Shown here: one piece after another, positions 33,328 through 40,940 of the stretch
Position numbering within the stretch: position 1 is the stretch's first letter
Layout of the letters: each line of letters starts with the position of its first letter
Assembly: GCA_024643655.1 (NCBI GenBank)
Contig: JAHEMM010000013.1
Coordinates: forward strand, 1-46,524
Length of the DNA: 46,524 bases
Reading direction: 5' to 3'
From: Chitinophagaceae bacterium
GTDB taxonomy: Bacteria; Bacteroidota; Bacteroidia; Chitinophagales; Chitinophagaceae
Translations under genes and position numbers: made by a program
The notes under the pieces: generated by a model
What the model was told of the DNA's origin: nothing
Database searches by the model: none
Seen by the model: the letters and a program-made list of their open reading frames with translations, nothing else

Positions 33328-33627
33328 TTTTGAAAGTATTTAAAAGATGGATTACCAATCCTGAAAATTATTTCCGGGGATTACTTCACTGACAGGGACC
33401 ATGGTGAAGGGTTTGACCTGTCAGAATTCAGGGCGGCGTCGTGGACGGGAAAATACAAACAAATCATATCCTACCGCATACACACCACATGTAATAGGTG
33501 CATGAAAGGCCATTTGTTTTGTATGTGTCAAAATGTTCGGCATGTAATAAAACATGTTGTAAATTGAGAACAAATGTATAATATTAATTGATTTTAAGGC
33601 TAAATATTTTGTTATAAACCAAAAATT
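33328..33627 (-). ncRNA. Candidate structured leader of the arginine operon
   Basis: Between the GNAT gene and a divergent membrane protein are 300 bases without a gene. A minus-strand -7-like TACATTTG at 33571-33578 would start a leader of about 240 bases. Inside it are an 8-base inverted repeat CTGACAGG/CCTGTCAG (33389-33396, 33417-33424), a small hairpin GGATTACCAATCC (33349-33361), a second GGATTAC copy (33378-33384), and a stretch around 33425-33450 much richer in GC than its surroundings. It matches no riboswitch class that I recognise. Confidence 0.38.
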
Positions 33628-34053
33628 ATGGAATCAGAAAAACTGCCTTTAACCGAACAACCGTTAGAAGTAGAAGCTCCTAAAAAGGGAAAAAGGTCTC
33701 GAAAGTTTTTTCGTAATTTTTTTCTCATTGTATCATTGGTTGGCATTTTTTGCATTTACTGGTTTTTTTATAATAGCTATAGCAATGGTGAACGAACCGG
33801 AATTTTAATAAAAATAACACATAAAGGGAACCTGTTTAAAACGGATGAAGGAGAAATGTGGCTTAGCTGTCGACAAATGACTAACCCCGAAAAGTTTTAT
33901 TTTTCTGTTACAAATGATAGCATCTACGTTACCCTAAAAAATTTACAGGATGAATGTGTGCAATTAACTTATACGCAATACAGAGCATCATTACCGTGGA
34001 GAGGCGATACAAAATATATTGTAACCGGGGTTTCACCAATCAATAGGAATTAA
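33628..34053 (+). CDS. Conserved hypothetical small membrane protein, 141 aa
   Basis: I do not recognise a function. A charged N-terminus (1-28, with KKGKRSRKFFRN) precedes one membrane helix (about 29-49). The remaining 90 residues are outside, with strand-like segments TGILIKITHKGNLFKT, EGEMWLSC and FYFSVTND. Two Cys lie at about 87 and 111. Similar short proteins are found in Bacteroidota, sometimes with misleading enzyme names. The stop overlaps the stop of the convergent methylase gene by 4 bases. Confidence 0.7.
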   Translation: MESEKLPLTEQPLEVEAPKKGKRSRKFFRNFFLIVSLVGIFCIYWFFYNSYSNGERTGILIKITHKGNLFKTDEGEMWLSCRQMTNPEKFYFSVTNDSIYVTLKNLQDECVQLTYTQYRASLPWRGDTKYIVTGVSPINRN

Positions 34054-34760
34054 TTTGTTGCAAAGAGCAGAAAAATAGCCGGACGTTTGTGAATATCAGG
34101 TTTGTTTTTGTGCCAATCCATAACAGTCATTGTTTTGATCCATTCATCTTTTCCTGTAATATCTACTGCTATACACAATTTGGTTTTTGAATTACAAGTT
34201 TTAAGTAAAGACTCAATCATTTGATTATTTCTGTATGGTGTTTCAATAAAAATTTGTGTACACTTTTTCTTTATTGATTCTGTCTCTAAATCCTTTATCG
34301 CTTTGGCACGAAGGTTATTATCAATTGGAAGATACCCTGCAAATTGAAATTGCTGTCCGTTCATACCACTTGCCATTAAGGCTAAAAGGATTGAATTGGG
34401 GCCAACTAAAGGCTTTACATGTGCTCCTGTTTCTTGTGCGATTGCAATTAAAGCTTGCCCAGGATCGGCAACACCCGGACAGCCTGCTTCGCTAACGATA
34501 CCAATATTCTTTCCTTCTTTTAAATATTGTTTAAACTTATTCGAAGCTTCATTTTCAATTACATGCCATTCGTAATCATCAATTACAATATCCTCATTTG
34601 GTAAATAGTTTTTCCATAGCTGTTTGAAGAAGCGACGGGTTGTTCTTTCATTTTCTACAAAAAAAACCTGCGTGTCTTTTATCGCAGAAATTACATATTG
34701 CGGAATAGTATTTAAACTGTCTTCTGCCAAAATAGACGGTATCAGATAAACTGTAGGCAC
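34050..34760 (-). CDS. Tetrapyrrole-methylase family, RsmI-like SAM methyltransferase, 236 aa
   Basis: Begins MPTVYLIPSILAED and carries the family glycine motif GIVSEAGCPGVADPGQ and LVGPNSILLALMASG, close to RsmI, which methylates the 2'-hydroxyl of C1402 in 16S rRNA. Bacteroidota often encode a second, shorter RsmI-like protein in addition to the canonical one. The conserved PxxL(V)GPxS core is present, but the usual C-terminal RsmI domain is not, so the substrate is not certain. It lies 6 bases downstream of an EI24 gene. Confidence 0.82.
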   Translation of the reverse strand: MPTVYLIPSILAEDSLNTIPQYVISAIKDTQVFFVENERTTRRFFKQLWKNYLPNEDIVIDDYEWHVIENEASNKFKQYLKEGKNIGIVSEAGCPGVADPGQALIAIAQETGAHVKPLVGPNSILLALMASGMNGQQFQFAGYLPIDNNLRAKAIKDLETESIKKKCTQIFIETPYRNNQMIESLLKTCNSKTKLCIAVDITGKDEWIKTMTVMDWHKNKPDIHKRPAIFLLFATN

Positions 34761-34766
34761 TGTTTT

Positions 34767-35513
34767 TTAATTGTTTTTCACTTTATGAACACTTAATGTT
34801 GCGGCTATGATGGCATAAGCAGGGGCCAGGATAATCGCCAAATGCATCATGTAAAATAAAAGTCCGTTACCGATGGATAAGCCTTTATGCCTGCTTGTAA
34901 ATCCTATACTTTGTGAAAGTGATAAATTAATTCTTGTATAGCTATAATCATGCATCGAAAATCCGAAATAATAACATTCCATCAATAATGCAATAACGGG
35001 AGTTACCCAGCCAATTACAGGAATTAATGATAATAGGATAAGGGCAATCAAATAAATAGATTGCCAGCCACAATTCCTTAAGGCAAGCTTAATATTACGG
35101 AAACAATCTTTTCTGATATCCTTCCAGTTAAATTGATGGTCTTTTCCTTCAATAATAGCTTCAGTCTTTTCACTCAGGTAGGCGAAAACAGGTGACCCGA
35201 TAATTAAAATAAAATACTTAAAAAAAGAAAAATAAAATAGTACTAAAATAAGGTTAAGCATCATTCCAGTCATTACGAATAAAAAACTAAGCCATTCGCT
35301 TCTTTCCTGCTGTAACCAACTTTCAATTCTTAGTTGGCTATTAATCCATGCAATAACTTGACTTGAAGATTGCCAGAAAACAAACATGCCTGCAATAAAT
35401 AATAGCGAATAAATTATTCCTGGACCAATGATCCATTTGGTCAATTTATTTTCTCGAATAAAGCGGCGAGCTTCATCCCATGATTGGAATGCTATAACAA
35501 TTTCTTTCAACAA
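34767..35513 (-). CDS. EI24/CysZ-like integral membrane protein, 248 aa
   Basis: About five or six hydrophobic segments are visible, with the EI24 pattern GPGIIYSLLFIAGM near the start, a central LLSLIPVIGWVTPVIALLMECYYFGFSMHDY and a C-terminal FYMMHLAIILAPAYAII. The EI24 group includes CysZ, a sulfate transporter. In Bacteroidota the function is unproven. A link to the sulfur region 20 kb away is not supported by position. It is co-transcribed with the RsmI-like gene. Confidence 0.75.
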   Translation of the reverse strand: MLKEIVIAFQSWDEARRFIRENKLTKWIIGPGIIYSLLFIAGMFVFWQSSSQVIAWINSQLRIESWLQQERSEWLSFLFVMTGMMLNLILVLFYFSFFKYFILIIGSPVFAYLSEKTEAIIEGKDHQFNWKDIRKDCFRNIKLALRNCGWQSIYLIALILLSLIPVIGWVTPVIALLMECYYFGFSMHDYSYTRINLSLSQSIGFTSRHKGLSIGNGLLFYMMHLAIILAPAYAIIAATLSVHKVKNN

Positions 35514-35577
35514 AGCCTTAATTTGGGTGGTAAATATAGTGAAAGGAGAATAAGGAAAAGGATATAGTACGTTGAAA

Positions 35578-36195
35578 ATGGACCCAATTATGAAGAAAAT
35601 ACCATTGAAATTCTATCGTAGAAGCGATGTCGCACAAGTTGCAAAAGAATTATTAGGAAAGTTATTAGTATCTACAATTGGGAATAAAAAAACAATTGGA
35701 CGTATAGTTGAAGTAGAAGCTTATAACGGAATAGTTGATAAAGCTTCGCATGCTTTTAATGGTAAGCGAACAAAAAGAACATCAATAATGTTTGCTGATG
35801 GAGGCGTTGCTTATATTTATTTATGTTACGGTATTCATCATTTGTTTAATGTAGTAACAAGTAATGAAGGAGATCCAAAAGCTATTCTTATAAGGGCATT
35901 AGAGCCTGTTGCAGGATTTGATGTAATGTTAAAAAGAACTGATAAAAGAAAACAAGATTCTTTTTTAACTAGTGGCCCTGGCAAATTATCAAAAGCTTTG
36001 GGAATTTCTATTTCTCAAAATGGACAGCAACTGAATGGGAATACTATATACCTGGCAGATGATGGAGTTGTATATTCAAAAAATGAGATTTTAAGTTCAC
36101 CCAGAATAGGAATTGATTATGCAGAAGAAGATGCTTTATTGCCTTACAGATTTTACAAAGCAAATTGCAACTATGTTAGCGGTAATTCAAAGTAG
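35578..36195 (+). CDS. DNA-3-methyladenine glycosylase (AAG/MPG family)
   Basis: A base-excision repair enzyme removing alkylated purines. Family motifs are AKELLGKLLVS, the catalytic Glu region IGRIVEVEAYNG, DKASHAFNGKRTKR, YIYLCYGIHHLFNVV and GPGKLSKALGI, then SPRIGIDYAEE. About 205 residues is standard. The frame opens at a TTG at 35572, but the ATG at 35578 (MDPIMKKIP) is preferred; a second ATG at 35590 is possible. An AGGAG at about 35543 is too far away to be a ribosome site. It is convergent with the PorP-like gene, with 6 bases between stops. Confidence 0.9.
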   Translation: MDPIMKKIPLKFYRRSDVAQVAKELLGKLLVSTIGNKKTIGRIVEVEAYNGIVDKASHAFNGKRTKRTSIMFADGGVAYIYLCYGIHHLFNVVTSNEGDPKAILIRALEPVAGFDVMLKRTDKRKQDSFLTSGPGKLSKALGISISQNGQQLNGNTIYLADDGVVYSKNEILSSPRIGIDYAEEDALLPYRFYKANCNYVSGNSK

Positions 36196-36201
36196 CATTT
36201 T

Positions 36202-37227
36202 TTAGAATCGGGGGCAGTTCAATTTTTTTAAACTTGGATCGGAAGGTTTACGAATATAAATTAATGAAATTTCATTACCACCTCTTGTGTTAGATGCTGT
36301 TTTTAAAGAGCTAACATTAATATCGTAAGTATAACCTAGTTGTATAGATTTAAACTCAAGCCCAAAGTAAGGTATGATGGCATCATTGAAACCACTAAAT
36401 CGAGACCAGGCTCCTAGATAAACATTTACAGGATCATCTTCATCTCTATTTACATTGTAAGCAAACGCTCCGCCAGCCATCATATTTTGTGCTTTTGCCT
36501 GCATGCTAAAGTTTGCAGAAAAGTGAACTGCATTGTAGCTGCCAACAGGAATTTTTCCGCCTGCTTGTAAAGTAGTTCTGGGAGATAAAATAAAATCACC
36601 ACCTTGAAAACTTTCTTTAGGTCTGTTGATGTGATACATTGATGCACCAACATAAAAATTGTTATATCCGTTTGTAGTGCCTGAATATAGTATGCCGGCA
36701 TTTATGTCTACATAACTAACGTTGATTTGATTGTTTAGAAAGATTTCGCCTGTAGTGCCTGGAACAAAACCAAGGGGTGTTAACTCATCCTCAAACACAA
36801 CTTTGGTTACATCTAATCTTTTATTTAGGTATGCCCCCTGAAAACCGGCGCTAATTGAATGATATCCATTTTCATCCAAACCTTTGTGATAAGCTAGAGA
36901 TATACCTGCGCCATTTGTTACCAAAACACCATCTCCTGCTCGGTCAGAAAAACCTAATATGCCAACTCCCATTTGGTCTATTTCCGGCAATCGATTTTTT
37001 AAAACACCAAAATCAACAGAAGCAGTTTTAGTTTCAAAAGCTTTCAAAATAGTAGGCCATTGATTACGATAATTACCAGCAACTCTGAAACTGCCATCAA
37101 ATTTTCCTGTTAACGCTGGATTTAGGGTTAAGGGAGAGGCAAAGAATTGCGAAAAATTAGGATCCTGTGCATTTGAAACACAAATCATTACCACAAAAAT
37201 CGCAAGGGTAGAAATTATTTTTTTCAT
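36202..37227 (-). CDS. PorP/SprF family type IX secretion membrane protein, 341 aa
   Basis: After the signal MKKIISTLAIFVVMICVSNAQ comes DPNFSQFFASPLTLNPALTG, the hallmark of PorP/SprF, then glycine-rich beta-barrel strands. Some members belong to the type IX secretion apparatus, while others help to place individual adhesins such as SprB at the surface; which kind this is cannot be told without a neighbouring adhesin gene, and none is present. The monocistronic gene has a perfect 7-base-arm palindrome 20 bases upstream. Confidence 0.88.
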   Translation of the reverse strand: MKKIISTLAIFVVMICVSNAQDPNFSQFFASPLTLNPALTGKFDGSFRVAGNYRNQWPTILKAFETKTASVDFGVLKNRLPEIDQMGVGILGFSDRAGDGVLVTNGAGISLAYHKGLDENGYHSISAGFQGAYLNKRLDVTKVVFEDELTPLGFVPGTTGEIFLNNQINVSYVDINAGILYSGTTNGYNNFYVGASMYHINRPKESFQGGDFILSPRTTLQAGGKIPVGSYNAVHFSANFSMQAKAQNMMAGGAFAYNVNRDEDDPVNVYLGAWSRFSGFNDAIIPYFGLEFKSIQLGYTYDINVSSLKTASNTRGGNEISLIYIRKPSDPSLKKLNCPRF

Positions 37228-37503
37228 CTCAACAATTAATATTTTTTCTGATTTGATAAATCAGTAACCAAAGCCCGGGAAAGTTCAGTTTTTAACGAAT
37301 TTATTTTATTGAAATTGCCCAAACTCGAAAACTACTCATCATAATTAAACGAAATGGAAAAGTACAACTTTTTAAAGACCTTTTTTGTAGAATTATTGCT
37401 GCATGGAAAAGTTATGAACTATTTATGATGAGCTTCTTGAGTAAATCTTAAAACATTGTAAATTAGACTTGTAACTCGCAATATATAGTGTTTTTTCTAC
37501 TTC
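37228..37503. other. Intergenic region between porP-like gene and upp with inverted repeats
   Basis: CTGATTTGATAAATCAG at 37248-37264 is a palindrome with 7-base arms, 21 bases before the PorP/SprF ATG, a possible operator. A second inverted repeat, CTCATCATA (37335-37343) and TATGATGAG (37424-37432), is 80 bases apart. No gene or RNA is recognised. Confidence 0.4.
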
Positions 37504-38154
37504 CTACATCTGTACTTTTGTACCAAAGGCAAGATCTCCGGCATCTCCAAGCCCGGGAACAATGTATCCTTTAGCTGTTAATTCATCATCAATATCACCG
37601 CACCAGATTGTTACAGAAGGTTCTTCTCTTTTTACATATTCAATACCAACAGTACAGGCAATAGCAACAACGATATGAATCGATGATGGTTTCCCTTCTT
37701 CTTTTAAATAGTGAATGGTTTTTACCAGCGAAGAACCAGTTGCTAACATAGGATCAGAAATAATAAGAACTCTATTCTCTAATTCTGGGCAAGAAACATA
37801 ATCAAGGCTTATCTCAAAACTTCCATCCTTATTATGTTTTCTATATGCCGAGATAAAAGCATTGTCGGCCTGGTCAAAATAATTCAATAGGCCATTATGT
37901 AATGGTAAGCCTGCCCTTAAAATGGTAGCAAGAACAGGTTGTTCTTTTAACATCTTATGCGTAGCAATTCCAAGTGGAGTCTGCGTTTCTTTTTCTTCAA
38001 ATGGTAAAACCTTACTTATCTCATAAGCTGCTACCTCTCCAATGCGTTCCAGATTGCGACGAAAACGCATACGATCAGTTTGTATAGCTACATTTCTTAA
38101 TTCACTTACCCAATTACTTACTAAAGAATGTTGTTGACTTAGATTAACGATCAT
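37504..38154 (-). CDS. upp: Uracil phosphoribosyltransferase
   Basis: Pyrimidine salvage enzyme making UMP from uracil and PRPP. The PRPP-binding loop is LIISDPMLATGSSLV, TILRAGLPLHNGLL lies in the first half, and the C-terminal uracil-binding segment is GYIVPGLGDAGDLAFGT. Length 216 is normal. It is divergent from the AnmK-like gene across 111 bases. A minus-strand -7-like TAGATTTG at 38227-38234 could start a leader of about 70 bases containing half of an inverted repeat. Confidence 0.94.
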   Translation of the reverse strand: MIVNLSQQHSLVSNWVSELRNVAIQTDRMRFRRNLERIGEVAAYEISKVLPFEEKETQTPLGIATHKMLKEQPVLATILRAGLPLHNGLLNYFDQADNAFISAYRKHNKDGSFEISLDYVSCPELENRVLIISDPMLATGSSLVKTIHYLKEEGKPSSIHIVVAIACTVGIEYVKREEPSVTIWCGDIDDELTAKGYIVPGLGDAGDLAFGTKVQM

Positions 38155-38168
38155 AGCTATTGATTATT

Positions 38169-38263
38169 TTATATTTTAGATTGAACTTTGACAAACATTC
38201 AAAATCTTTGCAAGAGTGCATTTTGGCAAATCTAAAATGTAAATTCTGCAATCTAAAATATAA
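38169..38263. repeat. 15-base inverted repeat pair in the upp/anmK-like divergent region
   Basis: TTATATTTTAGATTG (38169-38183) and its exact reverse complement CAATCTAAAATATAA (38249-38263) bracket the central promoter region. One arm ends 2 bases before the ATG of the rightward gene, the other lies 14 bases before the ATG of upp. A related copy, AAATCTAAAATGTAAA, is at 38228-38243. Confidence 0.6.
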
Positions 38264-38265
38264 GT

Positions 38266-38862
38266 ATGATTTATCGGGTAATTGGTGTAATAAGTGATAA
38301 TTCGCAGCAAGGAGTAGAAATTTCATTTGTTGAATTTCTGGAGCAGGGAGGTAAATGGAGTTTTGAAGTTGTAAATTCTGAAATATATTCTTTTTCAGAA
38401 GATTGGATTGCTAAACTAAACGAAATTGAAAAATTAACTTCAATAGATTATTTGCAATTGCATTCAGATTTTGGGCATTTTATCGGTCAGTTGATAAATA
38501 CGTTTATTGAACAACATCAACTTCATTATAAAATTGCAGTGATTGGATCACTTGGATACCTGGTTACTGATATCCAAAGCAGGAAAATGATAATGCAAAT
38601 TGGAAATGGGGCTGTTATTGCAGCTCTCACAAGGTTACCTGTTGTTAGTGACTTTTATTCATTAGATGTTGCCCTTGGCGGTAATGAAAGAAACGGGCAT
38701 CTTTTAGAAAATAAATTAAACAGTGATACTGTAAGCAAATCTGTACGATGTGCATTCATGGGTGTGTTAAGGTGGAGAGAGGAATTTAATGTATTTGCTG
38801 CTGAAACTGGGGCATCTCGAAATAGTATTGGCGGTGCTTTATGGTTAGGACAAGATGCGTAA
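38266..38862 (+). CDS. Short AnmK-like protein (internally deleted anhydro-N-acetylmuramic acid kinase relative), 198 aa
   Basis: The N-terminal 145 residues follow the first half of AnmK: VIGVISDNSQQGVEISFVEF stands at the GLMSGTSxDGxD motif but is degenerate, then MQIGNGAVIAALTRLPVVSDF and SLDVALGG match the region holding the catalytic Asp. The chain then jumps to LRWREEFNVFAAETGASRNS, which corresponds to the C-terminal end of the kinase. About 150 middle residues of the usual 350-390 are absent. The frame is open, so it is a reduced relative rather than a fresh pseudogene. The kinase reaction is doubtful; a sugar- or peptidoglycan-fragment-binding role is possible. A PGM1-like ligase gene follows. 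Confidence 0.68.
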   Translation: MIYRVIGVISDNSQQGVEISFVEFLEQGGKWSFEVVNSEIYSFSEDWIAKLNEIEKLTSIDYLQLHSDFGHFIGQLINTFIEQHQLHYKIAVIGSLGYLVTDIQSRKMIMQIGNGAVIAALTRLPVVSDFYSLDVALGGNERNGHLLENKLNSDTVSKSVRCAFMGVLRWREEFNVFAAETGASRNSIGGALWLGQDA

Positions 38863-38945
38863 TCATCTTGTTTAAGTTTTAAAAAATAGATTGCAGATTA
38901 TCAGTATTTTCAAGGCAATCAAATAGAAGATCAAAACTTACTTCA

Positions 38946-40505
38946 ATGGCTACAAGTAAAAAAAATAGTTCAATAAAAAATGGAATTACAGATTTTCCAG
39001 TTCGGGATTCAGTAGCGGAAGCAATGCAGTTTAAAAAAATACAAAAAAGATTTCCTCAACAGTTTGAACATATTTTCCCTGATAATCTTGCTCCCAGGAC
39101 TGTTGTTATTATTCCATCATTAACAATGGATATTGAAATTCTTTCAAAGATCAGTGGCGTAAATCATTATGAGGAAAGGCTGCTTTGTATGCTGATGTTA
39201 TTACGAATGCCTCGTACGAATGTAATCTATATTACCAGTGAAACAATTGATCCGATTATTATTGATTATTACTTGCATTTATTGCCCGGTATCACGGGGT
39301 ATCATGCTAAAAACAGACTCACATTATTGAGTTGCCACGACTCATCACCAAAGCCATTAATAGAAAAAATACTAGAGAGGCCGAGATTAATACAACGGAT
39401 TAAAGATTTTATTCCCCCCGATCATGAAGCACATATGTCTTGTTTTATTGTAACAGAACAAGAAAGATCATTAGCAGTTCAATTACAAATTCCGATTTAT
39501 GGTTGTGATCCGGATTTATATGAATTAGGCAATAAAAGCAATGGCAGAAAAATTTTTAGAGAATGTGGTTTAAATGTAGCTCCTGGTTTTGAAGACCTGC
39601 GCACAGAAGAAGATATTATTGAAGGCTTGTTCAAAATGAAAGAACAAAACCCTTCTTTACGAAAAGGAGTTGTGAAAATAAATGACGGATTTTCTGGTGA
39701 TGGGAATGCCGTATTTAATTATACGGGAGCTGAAAAAACTACTGATTTAAAAGGATGGATAAGAGACAATCTAAAAAATAAATTAAAGTTAGTAGCTGAA
39801 GACCTTACCTATGATAAGTTTATTGGAAAGTATAAAAGTATGGGAGGTATCGTAGAAGAATTTTTGGAAGGGAATGTAAAAGAATCGCCATCTGTACAAT
39901 GTAGGATTACTCCAAATGGGCATGTTGAAATTATTTCTACGCATGATCAGGAATTAGGAGGCGATAGTGGTCAGGTATATATCGGTGCACATTTTCCTGC
40001 CTCTGTTGAGTATGCTGTTGAAGTAAGTAAAATGGGGAAATGTGTAGCAACATCACTCATGAATAAAGGAGTGCTTGGCAGGTTTGCAGTTGATTTTATT
40101 TCTGTAGAAGAAAAAGATGGATGGAAGCATTATCCTATAGAAATAAATCTTCGAAAAGGTGGAACAACACATCCATTTCTTATGTTGCAATTTCTTACAG
40201 GCGGTATATACAAAGAAGACGAAGGGAAATATTACACATCTCAAGGTCATCTTGTTCGCTATTATTTCTGCTCTGATAATTTAAAAAGCGAGAATTACCG
40301 TGGACTTAGTCCACATGATTTGATTGATATAGCCATGATAAATGATTTGCATTATGATGGTACCTCGCAGGAAGGAATAATGTTTCATTTGATTGGAGCA
40401 TTATCGCAATATGGAAAGCTAGGTGTAGTATGCGTAGGCAGTACTCCACAAAGAGCCAGAGAATATTATGCAAAAATAATATCAGTACTTGAAAAGGAGT
40501 GTTGA
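38946..40505 (+). CDS. ATP-grasp peptide ligase, PGM1-related, 519 aa
   Basis: An N-terminal domain of about 190 residues (RTVVIIPSLTMDIEILSKI, LLPGITGYHAKNRL) resembles the pre-ATP-grasp domain of PGM1-type ligases. The ATP-grasp region follows: GRKIFRECGLNVAPGFEDL (200-218), GVVKINDGFSGDGNAVFN (241-258), GIVEEFLEG (301-309), GRFAVDFISV (378-387) and the metal site EINLRKGGTTHPF (399-411). PGM1 in Streptomyces joins an amino-acid-like starter to a peptide during pheganomycin synthesis. Bacteroidota homologues have no known product, and no peptide-precursor gene is visible beside it. It lies 83 bases after the AnmK-like gene on the same strand. Confidence 0.75.
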   Translation: MATSKKNSSIKNGITDFPVRDSVAEAMQFKKIQKRFPQQFEHIFPDNLAPRTVVIIPSLTMDIEILSKISGVNHYEERLLCMLMLLRMPRTNVIYITSETIDPIIIDYYLHLLPGITGYHAKNRLTLLSCHDSSPKPLIEKILERPRLIQRIKDFIPPDHEAHMSCFIVTEQERSLAVQLQIPIYGCDPDLYELGNKSNGRKIFRECGLNVAPGFEDLRTEEDIIEGLFKMKEQNPSLRKGVVKINDGFSGDGNAVFNYTGAEKTTDLKGWIRDNLKNKLKLVAEDLTYDKFIGKYKSMGGIVEEFLEGNVKESPSVQCRITPNGHVEIISTHDQELGGDSGQVYIGAHFPASVEYAVEVSKMGKCVATSLMNKGVLGRFAVDFISVEEKDGWKHYPIEINLRKGGTTHPFLMLQFLTGGIYKEDEGKYYTSQGHLVRYYFCSDNLKSENYRGLSPHDLIDIAMINDLHYDGTSQEGIMFHLIGALSQYGKLGVVCVGSTPQRAREYYAKIISVLEKEC

Positions 40506-40940
40506 GTTATTAATGTCGGCCGTAATGACAATTCCCTATTTCATCTGTATCAATATGGATTAGTAAGTATTTAATATTTTTATTTTTTTGCCCGGGGAAT
40601 TTAATTTTTTAAAGTTTTATAATTACCGGTTCAATGTTGCTGCATCCATATTCATCCAGGTGCCTTCATTAACTGTAAATGAAACTTCTTTTTTAAGAAC
40701 CTTTTGGGTTGTTTACATCCCATTTATTTTTTTCCTGACTAAATACAATGCCAAAAAAAAACTGTAAAAATTACAGCAAAAAATAGTTTTTTTTAATCGC
40801 AATTCGCTTTAAAGTGATTTTGAAACTGCAATGAAGATACTTTATCCAAATCAGTTATAAAACTTGGTTTAAAACGGTGAAAAAATCATAAATTGAACAT
40901 TCCCACTCTATGATATCAATTGGCCATTAAACATTTAATG
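40506..40940 (+). other. Long intergenic region upstream of the FIST array
   Basis: These 435 bases contain no convincing gene. They separate the PGM1-like gene from the first FIST gene and must hold the array's promoter. A weak hairpin made mainly of A and T tracts (40753-40794) encloses a CTGTA...TACAG inner repeat and could terminate the upstream transcript. No clear TAnnTTTG element is seen. Confidence 0.4.

Noticed and set aside
34767-35513. Linking the EI24/CysZ-like gene to the sulfur regulon
   Set aside because: It is 20 kb away, lacks the operator upstream, and is co-transcribed with an rRNA-methylase-like gene.
40753-40794. A-tract/T-tract hairpin as a strong terminator
   Set aside because: The arms are mostly A and T with only a short mixed core, so the stem is weak; noted only as a possible element in the intergenic region.
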